DNA from: Meandrina meandrites
Lineage: Eukaryota > Cnidaria > Anthozoa > Scleractinia > Meandrinidae
DNA length: 64,000 nucleotides
NCBI GenBank assembly: GCA_963693305.1
Contig: OY855903.1
Span: 58,249,350-58,313,349 of the forward strand
Reading direction: 5' to 3'
The position numbers and the translations under genes are program-made. Shown one piece after another: positions 49,508 through 62,400 of this stretch; within the stretch, counting starts at the first letter, position 1; each line of letters starts with the position of its first letter. Under the pieces are notes generated by a model. The model saw only the letters and a list, made by a program, of their open reading frames with translations. It was not told the DNA's origin and did not search any database.

Positions 49508-49541
<34 letters not shown>

Positions 49542-52500
49542 TGATTTTTTTTTTCAGGCTTCTTTATTCCAATTGCTTAAAACTGGAAATTCACTGCCAA
49601 GATCACATATCACCTTGTGATAATGTTGTTCTATACTTTCCCTTCACAGCCTCCAGTGGAATACTTGTCACTGGAAACAATTCAGAAGTGGATATTGTGT
49701 AAGTGATCCCCTACAACTTAATAGGTCTCTATATAGCTTTGTGTTCATTTGTTTAAGGAATTTTTGTGATTTTTCTTTTTATTGCCACCATAGTTGGATA
49801 CACACTTTGCCACCAACAGCTCCCCATGCCTGGTGTGATAGATATGTGGAAGATAGCACTACAAGATGGCTACTGTATCACTTTGTTTCATGATGAAATC
49901 ATTATGTTCCATAAGGAATTCCAGAATTTGCTTGATGGAATGAAAGGGTAAGTGAGAGATATAAATTGTTCACTCTCATGGCTTGAAAAAAGAGCCATTC
50001 AGTTTCTGGCCAGGGCAAGTAGATTTCCCTGCTGGCCAAGAAACTTTTCACGCTTTCATCTACCCAATGAATCATACTGAATATTGAACTAAGACAAGCA
50101 TGCAACTTTCTCAGGCAAGCAGAGCTGTTTATCCAAAGGGCAAGCTGGAATTCAAGTGCTTATCATGCATTAACTCTTTTCTTGAAATTATCCTCTAAAT
50201 TTAATAACAACATAACACATTTTGTCAGTTACCAGTACTGTAAATTATTTCGTCAATTACTAGTTTTTATGCATGAAATTAAGTTGCGCATTTCTAATGT
50301 AAGTTTTGGTGGTAAAATTAATTTGTTAATTATTTTCTACAATGTTTTAATTTGCAAACTGCATGAGATACAACATATTGATTTCAATTTACAGCTCTTG
50401 TAGAGAATAGAGTTTGTGATAATTTGTTATAAAGATAAATTTCAATAAATTAATCACTCTGCAGTATGAACATTCTACATCATTCATGTGCAAAAATATA
50501 GACATTCTATTTTGTGTCTGGTGTACTAACCATCTAGCCCAGTGTCTCCTTTTTCCTTAAATAAACAAATTAAAGTTTGGTTGGTAAATAACCTAACGAA
50601 TGTTTTAGAATGTGTTTGTTTTAAATATTAAGTATTTTTTACTATACATGTTTAGATACAGCAAGCGTGTTAAAGATATTCAAGATGCTGCTACACAGGC
50701 AATAACCACAAGGTAATAAAATTATTTAGTGTGAGTATCCAAAAAAAAAACATTACAAAAATTAATTTGGTCTGCTAGAGAATTAATTATCAACTGATTC
50801 TGTTTTGTTTACAATTCTTTCTTTAAAGATTCGCAGTGTAAATTGTTCTCTAATTGATTATTGTCCATTGAGTCTAGTCGATTAAAACATCATTATATGT
50901 CACAGTCTAACAATGGTTGTGGTTTCTTATTTGCAGAGGCCCAATTCACAAGGAACGACGAAACTACCTTAGGACAGCATTAAAAGAAATGTCTTTGATT
51001 CTTTCTGATCAGCCTGGTCTTTTAGGACCCAAGGTAGATTTTCATTTTTCTGATAATATGTTATTGTTTTGCCAAACATGTGAGTACAGACAGATTACTT
51101 TTAATTAGGAAACCAAGAAATGCTGGGCAGTGAGAGACGGCTCAGTAGAAATCTGTGTTTAAAGGCAAGTTTGCATAAAAAATGAAATAAAATGACACAA
51201 TTTAAGTTTTAAGTGGGATGATTACTCCCATGGCTAAGTAAAGGATAATACATCATTGCGCAGAGATATGAAATTTATCTTCGAGTGTTCAACTAGATAT
51301 CTCACTCGTTCGCTGCGCTCACTCATGAGGTGTCGAGTTGAACATGAGTAGAGAAATTTCATATCTCCAACAAACAATATATTATTTTGTTTATTTTATG
51401 AACCTTCTAATAACAAGGTTTTTGACGATTTTCCGAAGATTTCTGAATGTTGTCTTATGGTCATACGAATGTTTCCCAAAAATTGTCGAAGACTGTTGAG
51501 GAAGATCTGAAGATGTTTCAACTTAATATTGATAAACTTTGGCTCATTCAGCATTGAAACATGGTAAACTCGTCAGCAAATGTTATGAAATCGATATCTT
51601 CACATGTGGAAGATATGATATCTCTCACATGTGAAGATATGATTTTTCTCAGCAAGAGAAATCCTGGTAATTGACTCGACTAGTTTATACAATAAAATGT
51701 ATTTTTCAGCCAGCAGGTATTTCACTTGAGGTAACTATAAATCAGAACTTAATGTTGTTTGTCTGCCATCAGATCCTTGTTGTACTTCAAGCATTGAACA
51801 TGGCCAAAGATGAAATCATGTGGCTTGTCAGGCATGCTTGCACTTCACCACCAAAAGGAAGAAAGTTGAACCAAGAAGACTATACTGACGTGTAAGTTCT
51901 TAGGGAAATAAAGCAAAACACTAAAATTGTTGTCTTCCACTGGCTGAGGAACGAGTGAAGTGGAAAACTTTTTTCTCACACACTGCTGGGAGTCTGGGTT
52001 TTAGTGTGTGTGTTGTGGGGGAGGGGGGGGGGGGGTAGGTCACAAGGCTTGGTACAAGGTTCAGTTTGAATTTTGCCATCTGCCATTGCCTGACATGCCC
52101 CACCCACCCACCCTTAAAGTGCTTTTTAGGGTTTTTCAAAGTAGTACATAAATGTACTTTTAATTCGTTGATCTTTTTTTCTTTTAGCCACTTTTTGGCT
52201 CTGTTGTAATTTGTAATGGATGTGTTGATAAAGGTCAGGCTGCATGGTATGGCTTGGCTTGTCATAACTCCCTAAAGAAACAAAGATGCTGGCCAGGGTG
52301 ATTCTGTTGTGTTCTTTGGCAGGGCACTTTACTCTCACAGTTCTGCCACATTTGCTTTTTATTATTTAACATTAATTCAGTGGCTGTTTCATTATGAACC
52401 ATAGTTTCAATTATAATTAGGTTGTAATATTTTATCTTGTATAATATAAATTTTATTGTAAAGTATTTCGTAATTCAGCCGCTTTGGCGGCTGCAAGGAA

Positions 52501-53375
52501 TTTGCTAATAAATCTATCTATCTATCTGTTTCTTTTATTCCTTAGCTGAGTTACATTTATGATTTATAATAACTCCAACAGGCCCCACCTCCACTCGCTA
52601 TTATAAGCTTGTGTTATGGTACTTGTGTTTTTTCCAATTGATTACAAAGCAAACAGTTTTTTTGTTGTATTTGGTTTAAATTTTATTGTTGATGTTATTG
52701 ATTTTGTTAGGAGATTACCTCACATATTGCTTTTTGTGGAAGAGATCAGAGGTAGGTGAATTCTTACACTTTTGGGTAGTTAGTACACTTTGTAGCTCTG
52801 GAGTATTTTATAATTAATGAGATTTTATGAACAGTTAAATTGTACAAAAAGGTGTATAAAGCTTGTGTGAGGCCAAGGTGGTAACAGTGTATCCTTAATA
52901 ATTATAGTAAACAACTTTTCTCCAGAATATTGGCATTTCGGATTTTAGATTGCATCAAGTGGCAGACTTAGCTTAATTGTGTAGCACTGATATTTATCTT
53001 GAGATAAATTCAGTGCCATCATTGTGTGTTGCTTACTATATTTTGCAAAATGTTCATGTAAGTGAAATGTTCTGAGGATATTCAAAGGGTTAGCTGACTA
53101 GATGGCCATATTCTTGTTTTCTTTTCCAAAGGTATGGTTCAGAAGTATGTATCAGTGTTGCAGCGGTATTTTGTCCAGTACTTATGCGGCTTTGATGTGA
53201 CAGTACTCAAGGAAGTTGTGCAGGTCTGTGTGCTATAAATATGTGTAACTTGATCATTTTTATGCCATTAAAATATGCTGTCATTGAGGAAATGCATCTA
53301 GGAGATTTTACACTGAGTTCAATTTTTAAAGATTTAATGTCAGGTATTCTTGAGCAAAAGGTCTGTGTGGTACTA

Positions 53376-53459
<84 letters not shown>

Positions 53460-56400
53460 CAATCTTTAAAGAGGAAGCGCCCGTCACGTAAATACGTGGT
53501 TTTCAGGGAGGTCCTCCATAGAAATAAAAAAGTATTAAAAACTAAAAATTAAAAACTAAAAATAGGAAGTACAAATGTCACAGATCTAAAAATATAAAAT
53601 ATACAATAATTGAAACTACGAAAACTACCTACCGTCCAAAAGGTTTAAGATCCTGAAGATCTGTTGCATTTTAAGCAACTTGGTATTTTGCGATGGCATA
53701 AAACAACAGCTGAAATCTACTAACGTTCACAGACTACATGATTTGGATGGAAATTGCCGGTGAAGATCATCATTAGTACCTGCTAAGTTTAAAATCTCTG
53801 CCCAGGACTGAGCTATGTTGAAACTCGTGGGATATATAAGAACAACTGAGAAACTTTAAAACCCTGCTGTGACACCAAAAATCACAGTACAATGAGATAC
53901 AAAGGAATATAACAAAGAGACAAAGATGAGGGGAAAAAAACACTTTAATTTAGAGTAATTGTGAAGGAAATCCAACTGTGCATTGTTTTGGTATTTTATG
54001 TAAAATGGCTAAGCAAATCTTGGCTTTGCTTTAATTGTATTTTAATAAGTCTTACTGCTGAAATATTTCTTTATTAGTTGCATGTTCTGATTATATGCCA
54101 AGTGCCTAAAGGTTGACTTGGTTTTGTGTTGACAGAAAATTTCAGTCTGCTCTGATGATATATCCATGATCATGACATCATTCATCGAGGACCTGTCGCA
54201 GCTTAATGTCAAACAAGGTACAGCATGGACTGCTTATTACTAATGTGGTGTTCAAGTTCTTTGAAATCAATAAATTGATACTGCTTTTTTTGTACAATCC
54301 AACTGGCTCGAGAATGTTTTGTAGGAATAGAGTTGGTCTTCTGTAAGTTAGACCTTGAATTCTCTTCTGCAATTTTGGATTTTTTTGGAAGTGGGGGTGG
54401 GGAGAAGTGGGGGGTGGGGGGGGGGGGAGGGGCTTACAGTATGCTTGGCTTTTAAGTTTACTCCAGCTAACTAAGATCCATGTTTTTATGTTGATAACTT
54501 CTGAGAATTGAGGTGGTGATAGGTTCCTGTTCTTGTGTTTTACAGTTGAAGCAGGAGACACATTTGATTTTGAAAGTCTTAGATTGGACTGGATGCGGCT
54601 ACAGGTAACATACTTTGTATGGTTAAAACTACCTTTGAGCTTAGAGGTTCACTGAGGTAAAAAAGGCAGCACTTTCAAACGATATGGCAGAGAAGTTTTT
54701 TTATATATTTGTATTTGAGAGAATGCTTTGTACAAATTAAAATGTTGATTTGCTTTTGACCCCAGCCATATCATAAGAGTCCCTGACACAAGCTGAACAC
54801 ATTGTGTGATTCCAGAAAATATCCATACTCCCCCTACAGAAGGGATTGGAAATTCCCGGGTGGAGGGGGGTCTCGAAGAACCAAAAATTAAAAGCAATGT
54901 ATGAAGCTAAATTGGAATTTCCGGAGGGGTGGCGGGGTCATAGGGCAAATCCCTTCCGTGGGGGGGGGGGGGGGGGGGGGGGTATGGATATTTTCTGGAG
55001 CCACACATTGCACTTCTGATGCTCGAATGCTCAAACTTATGAAAAGAGAAATGATGAGGAAAAGAGCTGCTCTTTGATAAATGCCCACAAAGTTGTTGAA
55101 TAGCTTCCACACAGCACTTGTTGTAAGAACCACCTTGCACAAGCTCATAATGAACAATTCCATGTGAAAGTGCGAATAAACAGCTTTCATTTCCATGGTC
55201 ACACACTAGGGTTTTATCCATAGACTCAAACGTTAGAATCCCCTTGCACAGTATAATATCAAAATACTGCTCAATAGCTTTCATTTAGTTGAATGGCCAG
55301 ACATGATGGTTTCAGACTTGAAAGTTAGAACCACCTTGCACAGCATAATGAACAGAACCACATGAAAACTGCTTAATGGCTATCATTTGAATGGTCATGT
55401 GTTAGAGTTTCATCCACTGACTTCAAAGTTACAATCATGAATTTCACCTAAGGGTGTATTCATATGTTATGTATTTCCTTTGTGTTGCAGGCTTATACCA
55501 GTGTTCGTGGAGCAGCTCCAGAGTTAAAAGAAAACAGGGACTTAGCAGTACTTATGAACAATGTGTCATTCCACTCTAAACTGGTTGATGCACCTGAAAC
55601 GCTTCTGAATGAGATCTCCGACCTCTCAATTTTCTGGTAAGTCGCTGGAAATTGTCACTTCCAACCTCTGCATCATAAGTATAGAATAGTTACTGCAATT
55701 CTTCTTACCAATCACTTATTATTTGAGTTTTTATCTGCATGTTTTGTTGTTCGTTAACAAACTTATGTTTTCTTGTAGTTTTTATCCGAACTTTTTTGAG
55801 GAGTCGTTTTTGAAGTGTGTGGAGGATTCTAACTATTCAAGGTGAGAATTATTATTAATCGTGCGGCAACTATCACACTATCTAAGTAAAGTAACTATGG
55901 TTTTTTTTTTTAAGTATTGTTTTCTATTAAGACGACACGATTATTAATCGTGCGGTAACTATCACACTATCACACAATCTGACTTGTTACTTCATTAATT
56001 GTTCATATTCCATTGGCAGATATTCCATCGCTTTTCCGCTGATTTGTGGTCACTTCATGTCATGTACCAATGAGTTTTGTCCAGAAGAGGTACAGTTCAA
56101 TTTGTTTAACAGTCTGCGTGCCAGATGTAACAAGAGGAAGGACAAGGAGAATTTGATGCGTGAAGCGCACAAATTCCCCCTTTCCCTCCCTCCCCTTGGT
56201 ACGGGCTGTCATATCTTCCCTTGCAGTAGCAAGTATTGGCCCTGAAAATTTCATTGTAATTTTTGTAATGAAGATATACGGTGGCAGAAACGCACAGGGA
56301 TGAAGGTAACGACTGATGGCAGGAAAAGACAGAGAAATGAGCCTGTCAGGGAACACTTTAGGCTCGATTTCCCCGAATGCTATATTTTAAGTCGCCAGTG

Positions 56401-59400
56401 TAAGTAATAATCATATAATTGTTTCGTTTTCTGGTCTCTTGACAGCGTCACCCCATTGGAGACCGCAGCTTGTCTGCGGTAAATCTGTTTCTTGATTCCA
56501 TGGCAAAAGAAGCCAGGAATATCCTGAGTCAGCTGTGTCCAGATCACATTCAACTCAACCAGCAGGTTAGTGATGAGTGCTTGAATTCTCCTTACACTAG
56601 ACTGTTCAAAGCCTAGGAAGCGCCATTCTACTGGGTCACACTGAATGTGTGAAAATAACCACGGGAAAACCGGAAGTAAGCGCGAGCCTACGTTTTTTTC
56701 ACGTTGCGAAATTTTGAGGCTGGAAAACTGCGTTAAAGTGCATATGAAGTAAAAAATAATTACTGCTTGTTTTTAAGGCTTTTCGAAATAAAGATGAATG
56801 GTGTTTTCCTTTTTGGCAACGGCGCAACGGGTGCCATCTTGTGCCTTTTATGATGAACATTGATGGTGCCAAGTTTGAAGAACACCGCTTTAATACTCCA
56901 AGAGATATGCTTGATTAAGTAATTTATCTTTTTGTGGAACGATTAATGACGTCATCACTTTCCTCATTTGCATAACACAAAAACCTTAATATCTCTAAAA
57001 CGAAATAAGATATTTCAAAAAGGAAAACGCCATTCGTCTTTATTTTGAAAAGCCTTAAAAATAAGCAGTAAATATTTTTTACTTCATAGGCACTTAAACG
57101 GGAAGCAATAAGAGCGTCCAATTCTTCATTTCAGTCACACACAGTCAGGAGCTCTCCACAAAAATGTCGTCACGCAAGCACGAGGCATGGTCATGGAGAC
57201 TAAGAATATTAGAAGTTGATAACTGATGTTTGTCGAGTTTAAATTTAGCACAATGAAAACACAAGTTAGCGCTTACTGGAACCTTATGCAAAATTTAGTC
57301 TTTCAGTTTTCTGTTGCCGATTTTCATTTTAACACATGTTTTGTTGGTGTGAATAGACTTGCCTACAAGTCGAACTCATAGAGCGCGAAGCGTGGCTGCC
57401 AAACCGGAAACGAGAGGCGAACGACTTTTAGAAAGTCCACCCAAGACTGTTTAGTAGTATGACCAACAGAACAGAAAATTTTTAGCATACTCCATTTCTT
57501 TGGCATCAAGCTAATTCTCCTTACTGATTGTCATACACTTCTTTAATGCTAGTTAAGTGAACTTAGTATTACATCACCTCAGACATCGTGCTACAGTTGA
57601 TGATGTTCCAAACGTCGCGCTCTTGCAGAAATTCAACTTAAGCACGGCGGCAAGACGATGTTTGAAACCATTCAGTTCGGTATTCTGAATTATTTCGGCA
57701 TGACTATTTAGCACGGCGGGCCTTAATGTGCCACGCGGCAGTAGCGCGACTTGGTTTCAAACGGCGTGCCCTTGTTGTGCCGAACTAAATTCATAATTTT
57801 TTTTTAACATATTTTAAGTTATTTTGCAGTTTTTTGTTGCTTCTGGTATGATTTAAATCTGGCGCGACTGCATTAATTGCGACGTTTGAAACCATTGTCA
57901 TTCTATTGCCATAACCCTGCCAGGCAAAATTCATTTGAGATTAGCACTGCAGCAACACGACGTTTGGAATAGGCCTTAGTGTACTCTCATCTCCTGTCAT
58001 TTGATAATGTTTTAAAACTGGAATAGGAAATCAACGTAGCATTCATTGTTGTTGCAGCTATGGCAATTGCAAGGAGTCCGTTTGATGACGGAGCTATCTT
58101 CTGAACGAAAAAAGGACAAAAACAAGAAAAATGTACAGAGCGAGTTTGCTCCACCCGGCAGCGAGAGCTTCAGAAAGAGCAGAGAATCCTTGACATCGTG
58201 AGTTTGCTAATTTAACAGTTGTTTCATTGGCTTGGGGTTGGGTTGGTAAAGCCTGGTTTTCACCAGCGACGCTAGACTACGAGCAATCGCTATTTATTTT
58301 TTGCAGTCCATCGAGCCCGAAGCAAAATAAAAAAACTGCCCGCGCAACCAATTTTCGCAATTTTTTCACTTCATACTCGACGGACTGCGAAAATAATAGG
58401 GACTGCAATGTTGCAAGATTCCACTCAACCATTGTGAAAGAGAAAGCTAAATGTAAACACAAGAATCACAACATTTTAATTCCTGTGCTGGCGCTTGGAT
58501 TTCTCAGTGTTTGTTGCATGTGTGGCTCTTGTGCGTGTGTTGCTTGTTAAAACCAGGCTTAAAGGTCTCTTACGCAAGTCCCACATCAAACTTTGCCCCT
58601 TCTTAATATTATCGATAAATCTCGATTTTCCACAGGTTGGATCGGAAGCTGATTTCTTTGACGGAAATCTGTCGTGGAATCACCTACACCGAGGCTATTC
58701 CAGTGTGGGAACACATCTTTGCTCCTCGGGAGTATCTCAGCTCTCAACTTGAGGAGTTCTTTACAAAGTGAGATCAATACTTAACTGCCTTTCATCTTCT
58801 CAAATAAAACATAAAATAGCACGGAACATTGAACATGTTCCATGCAATTTAACGTTCAGCACGATAACTTCCACCAACAATACAATAAGTTCGAGCCAAA
58901 CTCGGAAACGTGATCCCTCCCGCGTTTCAAGTTTTTCTATGTTACAATCCATTTCCATCGTCGCCATTGTTAGCCGTCGTCATTTCCAAATGGGTTCCTG
59001 TTATTTGCCGAGTACCATTCTGCAAACATCCGTTGTTATTTTTGTTAGTAAGTGCATGATCTGGGCAAGAGTTTCTGCTGAAAATCGACGATAACTTATC
59101 ATAAAAATTACCATAACAGGTCTGTGGTCACCATGGTCCAGTTTGATGCCGATAACCTGAGAATTGCTCGCCCCTCTGAAGTCCTTGGCAATATCAAGGT
59201 ATTGTTTTGTTAATTATATTTTTGCTCACTTTTTAAATGTTGTCAGGTTGCTTACAGCTGTTTTTTAAAGGATTAACCAGCAGAGCAGTGAAAGAAATAA
59301 TCTGTTTACATCTTGAAGTTGAACAAGTGCTATTGCAGATGTTGAAAGTATTAAATGAATTTCATGTCAAAATGATTCTGGCTAAATTAGTTCAGTTTGT

Positions 59401-62400
59401 ATTTCCTTTCTTTGAAGGGTTTTTGATAATCAATCAGGAACAAAGATAAAAATACAAATCAAACTACAAATCATATTGACCTGAAATTCATTTCAAACTA
59501 CAGCATAGATTTAAGTAATTGTCATTTTCATATTGGTGATTATAATAGGAATGTACGGTGGCCCACAAGTGCACACCAAATTTAAATCACTCACACTATA
59601 TTCAAATCACCCGCGCCGAATTCAAATCGCCCACACCAAAAATCAAATCTTCACACCGAATTCAAAAACACTCGCACCAAATTCAAATCACCCACACCAA
59701 AAATCAAATCTTCACACCGAATTCAAAAACACTCGCACCAAATTCAAATCACCCACACCAAAAATCAAATCTTCACACCGAATTCAAAAACACTCGCACC
59801 AAATTTAAATCGCTCACACCGAAAATCAAATCTTCACACCAAATTCAAATCACTCACACCGAATTCAAAAACACTCGCACCAGATTTAAATCGCTCACAC
59901 CGAATTCAAATCTTCACACTGAATTCAAATCACTCACACCGAATTAACACTTCCGGTTAGCGGTCTCGCCTACCTGCTTCGTAGGTACCTCATATATAGT
60001 ATTTATAATGTACCCTAATATTGTAATCCAAGTATACTTCACGTGCTTTGTGACTTTGCTTACTTCCGTTACTTTATTCACTTGAGATTCTTTGCAGATA
60101 CTTTGCTTACTTGAGATACTCTGCTTAATTGAGATGCTTTGCTTACTTGAGATGCTTGGCTTACTTGAGACTCCTTGTTTACTTGAGATAGAAGTAAGTT
60201 TGCTTACTGAAGTAAGCAAAGTATCTGAAGTAAGCGAAGTATCTGAAGTTAAAGCAAAGTAACTGAAGTTTGAAGCAAAGTAACTGAAGTAAGCAAAGTA
60301 ACTGAAGGAAGCAAAGAATCTCAAGTAAGCGAAGTATCTCAAGTAATATAAGCAGAGTATCTCAAGTAAGCAAAGTATCTGCAAAGTATCTCAAGTGAAT
60401 AAAGTAACGGAAGTAAGCAAAGTCACAAAGCACGTGAAGTATACTAGGATTACAATGTTAGGGTACATTATAAATACTATATATGAGGTACCTACGAAGC
60501 AGGTAGGTGAGACCGCTGACCGGAAGTGTTAATTCGGTGTGAGTGATTTGAATTCAGTGTGAAGATTTGAATTCGGTGTGAGCGATTTAAATTTGGTGTG
60601 AGTGTTTTTGAATTCGGTGTGAGTGATTTGAATTCGGTGTGAAGATTTGATTTTCGGTGTGAGCGATTTAAATTTGGTGCGAGTGTTTTTGAATTCGGTG
60701 TGAAGATTTGATTTTTGGTGTGGGTGATTTGAATTTGGTGCGAGTGTTTTTGAATTCGGTGTGAAGATTTGATTTTTGGTGTGGGCGATTTGAATTCGGC
60801 GCGAGTGATTTGAATATAGTGTGAGTGATTTAAATTTGGTGTGCACTTGTGGGCCACCGTAGGAATGATATTCACATCCTGTTTCCGTAGGCAATGATGG
60901 CTACGTTGCGGAGCCTAGAAAACTACAGTAAGTTCCTTTGCATAAAACGTTGTTTTGTAGTTTGCACTCAATAGGCCATGTCTTCAATCAGTTCAGGATT
61001 CACTAGTCTAGTTTCGTGCTCATATTACCATCTAATAGTCGTAAGGAATAGTTTGGATGCCATTTTTCAAATGCGTCTGCCTGGTCATAAATCGTGTGCC
61101 AAATACTACGCTCATCAGTTGAGTATGCAACGAGGGAAGTTTCGCGCCCGAGTTTTACCGCGTTAAAACTCTGCTGTTGTCAGGAGCGACAGAGTTATTT
61201 TCCATTGGAGACATCTCTTGCTATTGACGTCATCAGTCTGTTGTGCGCGCGAAATCTCCATACTTCTGACTCTCCTTTCGCGCGCATGGGACTAATGACG
61301 TCAATAGCACGAGATGTCTCCAGTGGAAACTAGCTCTTTTACCCCTGACAACAGCAGAGTTTTAACGGTAAAACTTGGGCGCGAAACCTCCCTCGTTGCA
61401 TGCTCAACTGATAAGCGTAGTATCACAGTTGTTCTTTTGAGTTTATCAGCGATGGTTGCACTATTAATTTCCTTTTGCCAGTGACCATTCTTTTTGTTGT
61501 TGTAAATTTTAGGAGTTCAGGGTTAAAAATTCGCAATCTGCTTTGTTTTCCTGACAGCTGGTGTGGACATGGCTCGCTTGTTCAATCATGTGCTGCTACA
61601 ACAAACACAACCAGAGGACAGTCAGGGAACCATCACCATCACCAACATGTACACCACATGGTCAGTAAGACTTTTCGTCCCTATTGCTGTGAGCCAGGTC
61701 GTGCCATTAGATACTGTCACGCTTTGTCGTTTTATTAGACCCAGTCACGCTAGGTCATGCTTTGAGATCTTCTAATGTCAGGTCACGCTATTTAGATCCT
61801 GTCACGTTAGGTAACGCTACTCACTTTCTGGTGTCTCACTTGGTCAAGCTATTGGATCATGTCACGCTAGGTTTCGCTATTATTATTAACGTTACTAACG
61901 AACGGACGGTAGGGTGGGGGGAAATGTTTTGGCCCTCTCTCAAGAAAACCTCGTCCACTTAGTGTAGAGTTTGCAGTTCATAAGTGTCGAATTTGTGGGC
62001 GGTGGGCATCAGGGCCTGTCCTGTTTCGGGCGGCAGCTCATCATGAATATTTCTGCCTTCAGGTATCTTGATGTGTTTTTGCGGCGCGTGATGACAGACA
62101 GCATTGTGTTTTCTCCTCGTCGTCGTGCTTTTGTCAATAAACCCGGCCAGGCATTCAGAGCAGAGGAGTACACGGATGTTAAAGGTGAGCAAGTGAGCTT
62201 CACTTCCGTGATATCCAGGTGCCTAGTCAGAATAAACGCAGCATGTAGTGAATTCTGTGCCTTGGGCCCTTGATCCAGTCACTGGTCGCAAGTTCAACTC
62301 CACAGCCACGCCATGTAAACAGCCTGCTTGTAAGGATATTTAACCATGTTCAGTTTGTTTCAAAGATTCGTTTTCTCGTTTTCAGTGCCACATTGCAAAC

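Noticed and set aside
52497..52530. (ATCT)n end following ggaatttgctaataaa as an intact retrotransposon end
   Set aside because: The upstream sequence has no reverse transcriptase or endonuclease coding that I can recognise, so only a short simple-repeat tail is supported.
53241..53552. ORF with a poly-isoleucine run
   Set aside because: It is read-through of the (AAT)n microsatellite.
59620..59945. CRISPR-like pattern of regularly spaced short repeats
   Set aside because: The units are contiguous or nearly so with no unique spacers, in an animal intron; it is a transposon-arm tandem array.
59558..60894. Long ORFs on both strands with His/Lys/Pro/Asn-rich repeats
   Set aside because: They are translations of the short repeat arrays in the palindrome arms, mirrored on the two strands, with no independent start context or splice sites.
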